DNA from: Bacillus massilioanorexius
GTDB lineage: Bacteria > Bacillota > Bacilli > Bacillales > DSM-1321
Length of the DNA stretch: 36,685 bases
Direction: 5' to 3'
NCBI RefSeq assembly: GCF_902374955.1
Contig: NZ_CABKRX010000044.1
Span: 1 to 36,685 of the forward strand
Position numbers and translations under genes: made by a program. Positions 8,406 through 16,213 of this stretch are shown here, in pieces (the stretch's first letter is position 1; each line of letters opens with the position of its first letter). The notes below the pieces were generated by a model, which had not been told where the DNA came from, searched no databases, and saw only the letters and a list, made by a program, of their open reading frames with translations.

Positions 8406-8433
8406 TTGATTTTATATTGAAAACTGTTATCAT
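8406..8433 (+). promoter_or_regulatory. Predicted sigma-A promoter of the catalase gene
   Basis: TTGATT and TATCAT are separated by 16 bp. The PerR box abuts the -35 element on its upstream side. Assigned by eye from consensus. Confidence 0.5.
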
Positions 8434-8475
8434 TTAATTATTGAAATTGTTAATACTCATAAGGGGGATTTACTT

Positions 8476-9939
8476 ATGCCAAATAATCATTTAACGACTA
8501 GCTGGGGTGCTCCTGTTGGAGATAACCAAAATTCTCAAACAGCAGGTTCACGCGGTCCAACATTAATTCAAGATGTTCATTTACTTGAAAAATTAGCTCA
8601 CTTTAATAGAGAGCGTGTTCCAGAGCGTGTTGTTCACGCAAAAGGTGCTGGAGCACATGGTTACTTCGAAGTAACTAACGATTTAACAAAGTATACAAAA
8701 GCTGCTTTTTTATCTGAAGTAGGAAAACGCACACCGATGTTCATCCGTTTCTCTACTGTAGCAGGAGAGCTAGGTTCTTCAGATACAGTTCGAGATCCAC
8801 GAGGTTTTGCAGTTAAATTCTATACAGAAGAAGGAAACTATGATTTAGTTGGTAATAATACACCTGTATTTTTTATCCGTGATGCTATTAAATTTCCTGA
8901 TTTCATTCACACACAAAAAAGAGATCCACAAACCCATTTAAAAAATCCTACGGCTGTTTGGGATTTCTGGTCACTATCTCCTGAATCATTACATCAAGTA
9001 ACAATCCTTATGTCTGATAGAGGAATTCCAGCGACATTCCGCCACATGAATGGTTACGGAAGCCATACATATCAATGGGTAAATGCAGATGGTCAAGGAG
9101 TTTGGGTAAAATACCACTTTAAAACAGAGCAAGGCATTAAAAATATGGATGTAGATTTAGCAGCAAAAATTGCTGGAGAAAATCCAGACTTCCATACAGA
9201 AGACTTATTCAATGCGATTGCTGAAGGCAATTTCCCTTCTTGGAAATTATCTGTTCAAATCATGCCATTTGAGGATGCGGATAAATATCGCTTTGATCCT
9301 TTCGATGTTACAAAAGTATGGTCACAAAAAGATTATCCATTAATCGAAGTAGGACGTATGGTATTAAACCGAAATCCTGAAAATTACTTTGCTGAAGTGG
9401 AACAAGCTACTTTCTCTCCTGGATCACTCGTTCCTGGTATCGATGTATCGCCTGATAAAATGCTTCAAGGAAGATTATTTGCATATGCAGATGCTCATCG
9501 TTATCGTGTAGGTGCAAATCATAATGCTCTTCCAATTAACCGTCCACAATGTCCTGTTCATAATTATCAACGTGACGGATTTATGCGTCCAGATGATAAT
9601 GGTGGTAGTAAAGTATACTATGAACCAAATAGCTTTAGTGGACCTGCAGAAGCACCTGAATACAAACGTCCATCACTACCTGTAACAGGTGTTGCTGATA
9701 GTGTTGCTTATGATCATGCTGACCACTATACACAAGCCGGGGATCTATATCGATTACTAACGTCGGAAGAAAGAGCGCGTTTAGTAGCTAATATCGTTTC
9801 AGCGATGAAACCAGTTGAAAAAGAAGAAATTAAACTTCTTCAAATTAGCCATTTTTACAAAGCAGACCCTGAATACGGTACAGCAGTAGCTGAAGGTCTT
9901 GGCTTAACAGTACCAAAAGAATTAGTTGAAAAAGCTTAA
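8476..9939 (+). CDS. katA: Monofunctional haem catalase
   Basis: This 487-residue small-subunit catalase converts hydrogen peroxide to water and oxygen in the cytoplasm. The distal active site is present: the catalytic His in RVVHAKGAGAHGYF (about residue 54) and the Asn in DLVGNNTPVFFIRD (about 127). The proximal haem-ligand Tyr is in GRLFAYADAHRYRVG (about 337). The length matches clade 3 Bacillus KatA. The gene has a strong ribosome binding site (AAGGGGG), a consensus PerR box upstream and its own terminator, so it is a single-gene peroxide-response unit. The codons look well adapted, as expected for an abundant protein. Confidence 0.96.
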   Translation: MPNNHLTTSWGAPVGDNQNSQTAGSRGPTLIQDVHLLEKLAHFNRERVPERVVHAKGAGAHGYFEVTNDLTKYTKAAFLSEVGKRTPMFIRFSTVAGELGSSDTVRDPRGFAVKFYTEEGNYDLVGNNTPVFFIRDAIKFPDFIHTQKRDPQTHLKNPTAVWDFWSLSPESLHQVTILMSDRGIPATFRHMNGYGSHTYQWVNADGQGVWVKYHFKTEQGIKNMDVDLAAKIAGENPDFHTEDLFNAIAEGNFPSWKLSVQIMPFEDADKYRFDPFDVTKVWSQKDYPLIEVGRMVLNRNPENYFAEVEQATFSPGSLVPGIDVSPDKMLQGRLFAYADAHRYRVGANHNALPINRPQCPVHNYQRDGFMRPDDNGGSKVYYEPNSFSGPAEAPEYKRPSLPVTGVADSVAYDHADHYTQAGDLYRLLTSEERARLVANIVSAMKPVEKEEIKLLQISHFYKADPEYGTAVAEGLGLTVPKELVEKA

Positions 9940-9972
9940 TCATGCAGTAACATCTCATTTTATTTCTCATTT

Positions 9973-10006
9973 CAAGCGGCCTTTTTATAAAGGCTGCTTT
10001 TTTTTA
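9973..10006 (+). terminator. Terminator after katA
   Basis: AAGCGGCCTTT pairs with AAAGGCTGCTT around TTAT, and eight T follow. Confidence 0.88.
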
Positions 10007-10009
10007 AGG

Positions 10010-10505
10010 CTTCCTAAAGCCTTAGCAATATCCTCAAAAAAAGATAAAGAAGGGCTAATTTATATTATCTGTTGAAACAAGGATATCACTAAAAAGCTAT
10101 TTATGACATGACAGAGTTAGCTGCAGCCGAATAGGTAATGTACATGTTCCCCATACCTTCTATTTGCGATTTAGCTCAGAAGGAAAGCTTTCAAAATCAA
10201 TATTAGGCTATGAAAACTGGTATTATAAAGAAGTGTCAGCCAGTAAAAAGACTAGTCCACTTTACAAAAGCCACTTATAAAAACTACAGTAAGCAAGAAA
10301 GAGGGGTTATCTTAATAGGGATTATTAATGATCCTTGAATGGTCCTCCATTTGTTTCATAGTACAAACACCTTGGAACAGTTCATATGAGATAAAGAAAA
10401 AACGAAGAGCGTATCAATTCGATGTTAACTTATCAAAAAGAGAAACGGGAAGCTCACTAGGAGATAACCGCTGGCACTAGACAGCGATCTAAGTTCAAAA
10501 TTATA
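10010..10505. other. Gene-free stretch, probably decayed sequence
   Basis: All six frames are interrupted by stops. A 38-codon plus-strand frame around 10150-10280 (beginning LRFSSEGKLSKSILGYENWY) looks protein-like, but I cannot assign it to a family. The region may hold a decayed gene; I see no repeat ends or RNA motifs. Confidence 0.35.
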
Positions 10506-10507
10506 TA

Positions 10508-10557
10508 CAAAAAAGGGAAGATGTTTAGAAAAACTCCCTAAACTTCTCCCCTTTTAT
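10508..10557 (-). terminator. Terminator after the Hsp20 gene
   Basis: On the minus strand AAAAGGGGAGAAGTTTAG pairs imperfectly with CTAAACATCTTCCCTTTT and ends in a T-run, immediately after the small heat-shock gene. Confidence 0.8.
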
Positions 10558-10561
10558 CTTA

Positions 10562-11029
10562 TTAAGACTTAATATCTATACGACGAGTCTTACTTTCTTT
10601 ATTTTTAGGTACTGTAATATATAACATACCGTTTTTATTTTCTGCAGTAATAGAATCCAAATCGGCATTTTCAGGTAATGCGAAAGAACGGTAAAACGAA
10701 CCATAGCTATGTTCTATTACATGCATTTTTTTATTTTCATCTTTTGTTTCATTTTCTTGATGTTTTTCACCTTTAATAACAATCATATTGCCATCTAGTT
10801 GAATATCTACATCTTTAGGATCTACACCTGGTACTTCTACATCAATTAAATACGAATCATCTTTTTCTTCAATATTCATTGCAGGTGTATAAACATCTGC
10901 CTTGTTAAAGAAAGAACTTGTTGAAGGGAAAAATGAATCGTCAAAAAAGCGTTGAAAAACATCGTTCATTTCTTTTTTAAATTGTTCCATTGGCTGTTTA
11001 TCTGGGTTCCAACGACTTAATGCTCTCAT
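10562..11029 (-). CDS. Small heat-shock protein, Hsp20/alpha-crystallin family
   Basis: The protein is 155 residues from the chosen start. Small heat-shock proteins hold unfolding proteins in a soluble, oligomer-bound state without ATP. An N-terminal flexible arm (residues 1-45, FQRFFDDSFFPSTSSFF) is followed by an alpha-crystallin domain of about 90 residues with VEVPGVDPKDVDIQLDGNM and the family signature A-x-x-x-N-G-M-L (AENKNGMLYITVPK). The frame is open for 23 more codons upstream, but GAGGAGG lies 11 bases before the ATG at 11029 and nothing suitable precedes the longer start. It is a single gene with its own terminator. No CIRCE element was found upstream. Confidence 0.9.
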   Translation of the reverse strand: MRALSRWNPDKQPMEQFKKEMNDVFQRFFDDSFFPSTSSFFNKADVYTPAMNIEEKDDSYLIDVEVPGVDPKDVDIQLDGNMIVIKGEKHQENETKDENKKMHVIEHSYGSFYRSFALPENADLDSITAENKNGMLYITVPKNKESKTRRIDIKS

Positions 11030-11124
11030 AAGATAATAATCCTCCTCATTAATTTCTTTTACAAAGCATTTGTACCCCTTCTGAAAAAATTTAAACATCC
11101 ATCATGATCCTATTCAATAAACTA

Positions 11125-11901
11125 CTAAATAATATCCAACCAAACTTTTATAGCAGTCGCCATGATTAGGATAGCTAATACAATTTGTAAAATCCTTGTA
11201 TTCATCTTCTGGCCGACCTTCGCGCCTATAGGTGAAGCAATGAGGCTTGATACAATTAGCACCAGTGCCGGTAAATAGGAAATCTGACCAGTTGTGACTT
11301 TACCAATGGTTGAGCCGATTGATGAAATAAAGGCAATCGCAAGAGAAGTGGCAATCGTTATCCTTGTAGGAATCTTTAAAACTACTAACATAATGGGAAC
11401 CAAAATAAAAGAGCCTCCAGCTCCAACAATCCCAGCTGCCAATCCGACAATTAATGCTAAGAACATTGCTAATAATTTATTGTACTTTACTTGGTCTGCA
11501 GGTATATCATCTAAGCCTTTTTTCGGAATAAACATCATTATCGTTGCTATTGTAGCCAAAATTGCATAAATGATATTTACAGTCGACTCCGGCATTAATT
11601 GCGAACCGTACCCACCCACAAAGCTACCTATTAAAATCGCTGAGCCCATAAACAATATTAAATTTTTGTTTAAATAACCGCTCTTTCTATAAGCCCATAC
11701 TCCTCCTACTGTTGCAAAAACGACTTGAATAGCACTAATACCCGAAACCTCATGTGCACTAAAAGCCGTAAATCCTAATAATGGAGGAATATATAATAGC
11801 ATCGGGTAATTAATGATAGAGCCTCCTATACCAACCATTCCTGAGATGAAGGAGCCTATTAACCCGATTAAAAATATCGTTAATATAAAGCCAAAATCCA
11901 T
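11125..11901 (-). CDS. yrkJ: TauE/SafE-family sulfite or sulfur-anion exporter
   Basis: The 258-residue membrane protein has about eight hydrophobic segments in two related halves. Each half has the glycine-rich TauE/SafE motif: GMVGIGGSIINYPMLL near residue 22 and GIVGAGGSFILVPIML near 160. The family exports sulfite, sulfoacetate or similar anions. It is last in a series of sulfur-handling genes, as yrkJ is in B. subtilis. Export of sulfite or thiosulfate made by the persulfide dioxygenase step is the natural reading. A 430-bp gap with a hairpin and a degenerate repeat separates it from the tusA gene upstream, so it may have its own promoter. The ribosome binding site is GAAGGGAGG. Confidence 0.85.
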   Translation of the reverse strand: MDFGFILTIFLIGLIGSFISGMVGIGGSIINYPMLLYIPPLLGFTAFSAHEVSGISAIQVVFATVGGVWAYRKSGYLNKNLILFMGSAILIGSFVGGYGSQLMPESTVNIIYAILATIATIMMFIPKKGLDDIPADQVKYNKLLAMFLALIVGLAAGIVGAGGSFILVPIMLVVLKIPTRITIATSLAIAFISSIGSTIGKVTTGQISYLPALVLIVSSLIASPIGAKVGQKMNTRILQIVLAILIMATAIKVWLDII

Positions 11902-11956
11902 AGTGAATTTCCTCCCTTCTTTACTAAATCAGTTAATGAGGATCATTTTTTATTTT

Positions 11957-12152
11957 TAGAAAGGCTATTTTCTCATAGTTTGTTGTCTAGTAGTGAGTAT
12001 AGGCTTAATTCTGGTATCGGCGATGAGTGCGCTGGTGGGTGTCACCTATTTCGTTTTTTCCCGAAAGAGTCTAAAGACTTACGCTCCTTTATTTCAACCG
12101 ATTTATTCACCGTACTTATTTAAAACAACAAACCTTTAAAGATAGCCTTAGA
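11957..12152 (-). repeat. Degenerate repeat, copy 2, flanked by an inverted repeat
   Basis: The left end reads AAAGGCTATTTTCTCATAGT then TTGTTGT. The right end on the minus strand reads AAGGCTATCTTTAAAGGTTT then GTTGTTTTAAATAAG, so the element is bounded by imperfect inverted repeats of about 28 bp. The minus-strand interior (GTGAATAAATCGGTTGAAAT, then AAAGGAGCGTAAGTCTTTAG) matches the start of the copy at 31030. No coding frame. It separates yrkJ from the rest of the sulfur operon. Confidence 0.6.
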
Positions 12153-12273
12153 AAAGAGCAAAAGTGGTTGACTCAAAAGGTCTTTTGTAAAAGAAGCAAA
12201 ATAAAGCCAGACACATCACAAAGCGCTATAAATCAATTTTTCTAAGAAAATAACAATACAGACATTGAAGCGT

Positions 12274-12319
12274 AGAGGCGTCTAAAAAGGGATTGATACT
12301 CCCTTTTTAGACAGCCTCT
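12274..12319 (-). terminator. Long hairpin after the tusA gene
   Basis: AGAGGC-TCTAAAAAGGG pairs with CCCTTTTTAGA-GCCTCT, a stem of about 17 bp with one bulge. It lies 12 bp past the tusA stop. The T-run is poor, so it may terminate inefficiently or protect the 3' end. Related hairpins occur at 31217-31267 and 34913-34957. Confidence 0.6.
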
Positions 12320-12330
12320 CTCACTATCTT

Positions 12331-12564
12331 TTATTCACTCTTTTTCACCCAAAATTTATATACCCCATTATCTTCTAATGAATCAAGCAACTCATGTCTT
12401 GTTGATTTCGTCCAAGCTGTTAAATCTTTTAATGATCCTCTATCTGTTGCATGAACCTCTAATACTTGGCCAACCTCTAAACTATTAATAGCTTTTTTTG
12501 TTCTTACGATTGGCATTGGACATGCTAATCCCTTTGCATCTAGTACTTGATCTGATTTAATCAT
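12331..12564 (-). CDS. yrkI: TusA-family sulfur carrier protein
   Basis: This is a 77-residue TusA-fold protein with the hallmark LDAKGLACPMPIVRTKKAI; Cys15 carries the sulfur as a persulfide. TusA proteins pass sulfane sulfur between rhodaneses, DsrE-type proteins and end users. The frame is open to 12585, but AAAGGATG is placed for the ATG at 12564, and the shorter form has the usual family length. It is near-identical at the motif to the TusA domain of the fusion protein at 14327. It corresponds in order to B. subtilis YrkI. Confidence 0.88.
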   Translation of the reverse strand: MIKSDQVLDAKGLACPMPIVRTKKAINSLEVGQVLEVHATDRGSLKDLTAWTKSTRHELLDSLEDNGVYKFWVKKSE

Positions 12565-12682
12565 ATTTATTCTCATCCTTTTCATTGTTTTTGGTTTTAC
12601 TTTTGATATTTAAGCTAAATCTGACGTACAAACCTTTAGGCTAATGATTAGTAGATTCTTATTTTAAGATTAAAGCTTCCCT

Positions 12683-13828
12683 TTATCGAACTGCACAACG
12701 ATTTGGGCCAATTTCCATTTCACGTTGCTCTTCTTCATTTGGTGTAATTCTTCCCATGTTTGTTTTACGAATTTCTTGATACGCATTAGGTTGTGGAGGA
12801 AGATTTTTAGATACTATATTTCTAAACTCTTCTTCATCTTCTATATTTAAACCATGATTTTGGGCGAATAATGTACCTAGTTTTTCAGAAACACTTCCAT
12901 CATCATTTAACTCATCAATAATCATAAAATGAGCAGGTAATACAATTAGCTCTTCAGACAATTCTTTATAACGTTTATATAAAGTTTCGCGTAAATCGCC
13001 AACCCAATCATCTGCTAGACCAGCCAAGTCTGGACGTCCAATAGAATCAATGAATAAAATATCACCAGTTAATAAGAATTTCTCATCTACAACAAAAGAT
13101 GTTGAACCAATTGTATGCCCCGGAGAGTATAATGCATGAATATTGATTGTAGTGTGACCAATACTTACGTCATTGCCACCTTCTAATTTCTCATACTCAA
13201 ATACAACCTCTTCTGCGTCCTTTGGAGGTAACCAATATACTGCACCTGTTGCTGCGGCAATTTGACGTCCACCGGAAATATGGTCAGCGTGTAAATGTGT
13301 ATCAAAAACATGTTTGATTGTCGCACCTTTAGCTTTTGCAAAATCAATAAATACATCTGTTAAACGTGTTGCATCAATGATTGCTGCTTCTCCATTTGAT
13401 AAAACCATATACGATAAGCAACCTTTTCCGATACGAACGAATTGATAGATTTCGCCGCCATCTTTTAAATCTCCCACCTTTACAGGCTCTAGGTATTCAC
13501 TCCAAGCTTTCATTCCACCTTGAAGATAGGATACTGTAAGGCCCTCATCAGATAACATTTCTGCTACCATAATAGATGATCCTTCTTTCGCACAAACAAC
13601 TAAGACTTCTTTATTATTTGGAATTTTATCCATAATTCCTTCTACACCATCTAGCAATTCAAAATATGGTACATTTAAATAGTCAAAGTTTTCTCCTTCA
13701 ATTTTCCAATCAGCGAAATCTGTTTCATTTCGTACATCTAATATAAATAAAGAGTCCTTATTCATAACTTTCTTCGTTACTTCTTTAGCAGTCATCATGT
13801 TCATTGCCATTTCTTCAATTACCCCCAT
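12683..13828 (-). CDS. yrkH: Rhodanese fused to persulfide-dioxygenase-like metallo-hydrolase
   Basis: The 381-residue protein has two domains. An N-terminal rhodanese (about residues 11-112) has catalytic Cys79 in VLVVCAKEG. A metallo-beta-lactamase domain follows, with THLHADHISGG near residue 174, SPGHTIGSTSF, LTGDILFIDSIGRPD and a final metal ligand in LPAHF. This matches the ETHE1/persulfide dioxygenase class, which oxidises glutathione or low-molecular-weight persulfides to sulfite using Fe(II) and oxygen. Domain order is the reverse of S. aureus CstB and lacks its C-terminal rhodanese. The C-terminal tail PNRCAVR has an extra Cys. The start is uncertain among ATGs at 13828, 13810 and 13804; the first overlaps a CstR-like operator. 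Confidence 0.87.
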   Translation of the reverse strand: MGVIEEMAMNMMTAKEVTKKVMNKDSLFILDVRNETDFADWKIEGENFDYLNVPYFELLDGVEGIMDKIPNNKEVLVVCAKEGSSIMVAEMLSDEGLTVSYLQGGMKAWSEYLEPVKVGDLKDGGEIYQFVRIGKGCLSYMVLSNGEAAIIDATRLTDVFIDFAKAKGATIKHVFDTHLHADHISGGRQIAAATGAVYWLPPKDAEEVVFEYEKLEGGNDVSIGHTTINIHALYSPGHTIGSTSFVVDEKFLLTGDILFIDSIGRPDLAGLADDWVGDLRETLYKRYKELSEELIVLPAHFMIIDELNDDGSVSEKLGTLFAQNHGLNIEDEEEFRNIVSKNLPPQPNAYQEIRKTNMGRITPNEEEQREMEIGPNRCAVR

Positions 13829-13834
13829 AGGTAT
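13819..13834. promoter_or_regulatory. CstR-like operator at the start of yrkH
   Basis: TTACCCCCATAGGTAT differs at two positions from the operator TTACCCCTATGGGTAT at 16157-16172. It lies at the first candidate start codon of yrkH, inside the operon, where it could act as an internal control point. Confidence 0.45.
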
Positions 13835-13849
13835 ATTTTGGTTTAAAAA

Positions 13850-14245
13850 TTAAAACGTTAATGTTACATCAGCATCTTTTGCAAAATCTAAAAACGTTAC
13901 TGCTCCACCAACTTCAATACCGTCTACAAAATCTTCTTCAGTAAGTCCCATTACATCCATCGTCATTTGGCAACCAATAAATTTCACACCCATTTCTTGT
14001 GCCATAGATACTAGTTCTGGAATAGAAGGAACATTTGCCTTCTTAAAGCCTTCCGCAAAATGTTCTTTGCCTTCTGGCATAGCAAGCTGTTGGTTGGCTG
14101 CCTTATGAATTAAATTTAAACCTTCGAATGTAAAGAAAACTGTTACTTCTTGGTCCGTTGCCGCTGCCGCATTAGCTATATTAAATACTTTGTAAGCATC
14201 GAATAATCCACCATTACTTGCAATAATTGCTACTCTTTTACTCAT
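13850..14245 (-). CDS. DsrE/DsrF-family sulfur-relay protein
   Basis: This 131-residue protein has the DsrE fold and resembles small peroxiredoxin-like/DsrE-family proteins of Firmicutes. The likely sulfur-carrying Cys92 is in KFIGCQMTMDVMGL, the same motif as the paralogue at 15614 (LVACTMTMDLLGL). Proteins of this family accept persulfide sulfur from TusA or rhodanese. It sits directly before yrkH with 21 bp between them. The ribosome binding site is AAGGAGAG. Membrane association has been suggested for some relatives, but there is no membrane helix here. Confidence 0.83.
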   Translation of the reverse strand: MSKRVAIIASNGGLFDAYKVFNIANAAAATDQEVTVFFTFEGLNLIHKAANQQLAMPEGKEHFAEGFKKANVPSIPELVSMAQEMGVKFIGCQMTMDVMGLTEEDFVDGIEVGGAVTFLDFAKDADVTLTF

Positions 14246-14273
14246 GTTGAACTCTCCTTAAATATTCGGTTAT

Positions 14274-14307
14274 ACATTACCTAATGCTTTATCACACTAG
14301 GTAATGT
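14274..14307 (-). promoter_or_regulatory. Intercistronic hairpin between yrkF and the DsrE gene
   Basis: ACATTACCTA and TAGGTAATGT form a perfect 10-bp stem with a 14-base loop and no T-run. It may set mRNA stability or be a processing site that separates upstream from downstream expression. Confidence 0.5.
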
Positions 14308-14326
14308 CATTTATTTTCCTCTTACA

Positions 14327-14875
14327 TTATGACCATTCACTCATACCTGGTACGACATTAGTTACATGTTTGAAACCATTTGCTGATAATTTTTGTGCTG
14401 CCATATCACTTCTATTGCCAGATCTGCATACCACAAAAATTGCATCATCTTGGTTTAATTCTGAAAGTCGTTGGTCGAGCTCACCTAAAGGAATAGATAC
14501 TGCCCCAGGTATATGATTAAATGCAAATTCAGCAGATTCACGCACATCGACTACAACGATAGACTTATCAGCTTGTAGCTTTTCCTGCAGTTGCTTATTG
14601 CTGACTACATTTGGATGCTTACGCTCACTTTTTTCTTCTCCTGAAGCTTTTCTTAAATAGTGCTTTAAAACATCGCCTTCTTCAACCGTACCAATATACT
14701 GATGTCCTGTACTTTCTGCCCATGCTTTGATATCAGTCTTAGATCCTTTATCTGTTGCTTCTACCTCTAACACTTGACCAGATTCTAATGTATTCATTGC
14801 TTTTTTTGTTCTTACTATTGGCATTGGGCATGCTAGCCCTTTTGCATCTAAAGTTACATCAACTTTAATTCCCAT
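14327..14875 (-). CDS. yrkF: TusA-rhodanese fusion protein
   Basis: This 182-residue fusion has an N-terminal TusA domain (residues 1-77, persulfide Cys16 in LACPMPIVRTKK), a short charged linker, and a C-terminal rhodanese (about 88-182) with catalytic Cys150 in the CRSGNRS loop. Having donor and carrier in one chain allows sulfur transfer from the rhodanese to the TusA cysteine. The layout is the same as B. subtilis YrkF, about 185 residues. It lies between a single-domain rhodanese and a DsrE-like gene in the same operon. The ribosome binding site is GTAGGAGG. Confidence 0.9.
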   Translation of the reverse strand: MGIKVDVTLDAKGLACPMPIVRTKKAMNTLESGQVLEVEATDKGSKTDIKAWAESTGHQYIGTVEEGDVLKHYLRKASGEEKSERKHPNVVSNKQLQEKLQADKSIVVVDVRESAEFAFNHIPGAVSIPLGELDQRLSELNQDDAIFVVCRSGNRSDMAAQKLSANGFKHVTNVVPGMSEWS

Positions 14876-14917
14876 CCATATTCCTCCTACATCCTTTTCC
14901 CAAACGAGTATGTTACT

Positions 14918-15217
14918 TTACTCAGTTTCACCTTCCCAAGCTAGCATTCCACCATTCATATTAATAACATTGTAGCCTTGGCTTTCTAAAAATTGTGTTG
15001 CTCTACCACTTCTACCACCTGAACGACAAACCATTATATACTCTTTAGACTTATCCAATTCATTCATACGAAATTCAATTAATCCTAAAGGAATATTGAT
15101 AGCAGTAGGAATTTTCCCTTGAGCTACTTCATCTGTTTCACGAACATCAATAAGGTTTAATTTTTTTCCCTCTTTCAAAAATGCTTCTACTTCTTGTGGT
15201 GTAATCTCTTTCATCAT
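14918..15217 (-). CDS. Single-domain rhodanese
   Basis: This 99-residue rhodanese has catalytic Cys64 in the loop CRSGGRSGRA and the typical LIDVRE and NIPLG motifs. Single-domain rhodaneses transfer sulfane sulfur from thiosulfate, glutathione persulfide or protein persulfides. It has no signal or membrane segment. It is 42 bp upstream of yrkF and 21 bp downstream of a membrane-anchored rhodanese in the same operon. Two adjacent ATGs are possible; spacing from AAGGA favours the second, at 15214. Confidence 0.88.
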   Translation of the reverse strand: MMKEITPQEVEAFLKEGKKLNLIDVRETDEVAQGKIPTAINIPLGLIEFRMNELDKSKEYIMVCRSGGRSGRATQFLESQGYNVINMNGGMLAWEGETE

Positions 15218-15238
15218 ATATTCCTTCTTTCATTCATA

Positions 15239-15598
15239 TTATGACCAGGCACTCATGCCACCCTTAACATTGGTAACACTTTGAAAGCCTAGTTTTTTTA
15301 ATAGCTTACTAGCTTTATTACTTCTCATTCCACTTTGACAAATAACAACGACTTCTTTTTCCTTAGATAATTGTGATGCTTTAGAATTTAATTCATGCAA
15401 GGGTATATTTTTAAATCCCCTAATATGATTGCCCCTAAACTCACCTTGAGTTCTCACATCAATGAATTGCATATTTTTATCATTTAATAATTTTTTTAAT
15501 TCAGTTGTGTTTATGTTTCGAACTCCTTTGGTTGGCATCATCCGCCATACCACAAAAGCTACTAAAAGTATAATTAGTAGAACATTCATCCAATCCAT
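15239..15598 (-). CDS. Membrane-anchored rhodanese
   Basis: This 119-residue protein begins with a membrane helix (residues 3-20, MNVLLIILLVAFVVW), then a short basic turn, then a rhodanese domain (about 28-119) with catalytic Cys87 in ICQSGMRSNKA. The positive residues after the helix suggest the catalytic domain faces the cytoplasm. It could pass sulfur near the membrane, perhaps from exogenous polysulfide or from a membrane sulfide oxidase; no such oxidase is encoded in this window. It lies 15 bp after yrkE. Confidence 0.86.
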   Translation of the reverse strand: MDWMNVLLIILLVAFVVWRMMPTKGVRNINTTELKKLLNDKNMQFIDVRTQGEFRGNHIRGFKNIPLHELNSKASQLSKEKEVVVICQSGMRSNKASKLLKKLGFQSVTNVKGGMSAWS

Positions 15599-15613
15599 AA
15601 TAGATCCCTCTTT

Positions 15614-16093
15614 TTAAATAAATAGATTCACATTACCATCTTCTGCATCAGCTAAATAAGCTGCTACACCTGCATATTCAATACCGTCTAATAATTCAGA
15701 TTGACCTAATCCCAATAAATCCATCGTCATCGTACAAGCTACTAGTTTAACGTCTTGCTCCTGAGCCATTTCAATCAATTGTGAAACTGTTAACGCATTA
15801 TGCTTTTTCATAATACCCTTAATCATTTTAGGTCCCATTCCTGCAAAGTTCATTTTTGAAAGGCCCATTTTTTCAGAACCTCTAGGCATCATTTTTCCAA
15901 ACATTTTTTCCATAAAACTTTTTTTCATTTCAATACTTTCGTCTTTTCTTAAAGCATTTAATCCCCAAAATGTGTGAAAAATGGTCACCTCATGATCGTA
16001 TGCAGCTGCACCATTAGCAATTATATATGCGGCCATCGCCTTATCATAATCTCCACTAAATAAAACGATTGTAGTTCTTTTTTTCTCCGTCAT
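15614..16093 (-). CDS. yrkE: DsrE-family protein, YrkE-like
   Basis: This first gene of the main sulfur operon encodes 159 residues. It has the DsrE-like fold with Cys120 in KLVACTMTMDLLGL. Compared with the paralogue at 13850 it has an insertion (about residues 56-98) rich in Lys and Met (MEKMFGKMMPRGSEKMG), a feature of YrkE. It probably takes part in persulfide relay with the TusA and rhodanese partners. Two CstR-type operators and a promoter lie just upstream, so expression should rise with polysulfide or persulfide stress. The ribosome binding site is GGGAGG. Confidence 0.87.
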   Translation of the reverse strand: MTEKKRTTIVLFSGDYDKAMAAYIIANGAAAYDHEVTIFHTFWGLNALRKDESIEMKKSFMEKMFGKMMPRGSEKMGLSKMNFAGMGPKMIKGIMKKHNALTVSQLIEMAQEQDVKLVACTMTMDLLGLGQSELLDGIEYAGVAAYLADAEDGNVNLFI

Positions 16094-16115
16094 TGTTTTC
16101 CTCCCAAATCGTCCA

Positions 16116-16146
16116 ATTATACCACTATGGGTATATTAATGTTCAA
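16116..16146 (-). promoter_or_regulatory. Promoter of the yrkE operon overlapping an operator
   Basis: On the minus strand TTGAAC or TGAACA is followed after 18-19 bp by TATAAT. The near-palindrome at 16119-16134 covers the spacer and part of the -10, so repressor binding would block polymerase. Confidence 0.55.
16119..16134. promoter_or_regulatory. CstR operator 1 of the yrkE operon
   Basis: ATACCACTATGGGTAT has one base off the ATACCC-N4-GGGTAT pattern that is perfect at 16929-16944. It overlaps the predicted -10. Confidence 0.7.
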
Positions 16147-16156
16147 AAAATATAAA

Positions 16157-16172
16157 TTACCCCTATGGGTAT
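16157..16172. promoter_or_regulatory. CstR operator 2 of the yrkE operon
   Basis: TTACCCCTATGGGTAT lies just upstream of the predicted -35, with its centre 38 bp from that of operator 1. Two operators in one promoter suggest cooperative or graded control. Confidence 0.7.
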
Positions 16173-16188
16173 AAATGATAATAAAAAT

Positions 16189-16210
16189 AAAAGAGACTGT
16201 CAACTCTTTT
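16189..16210 (-). terminator. Terminator after cstR
   Basis: AAAAGAG pairs with CTCTTTT around an 8-base loop, followed on the minus strand by TATTTTTATT. It ends the cstR transcript before the yrkE promoter. Confidence 0.7.
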
Positions 16211-16213
16211 ATC

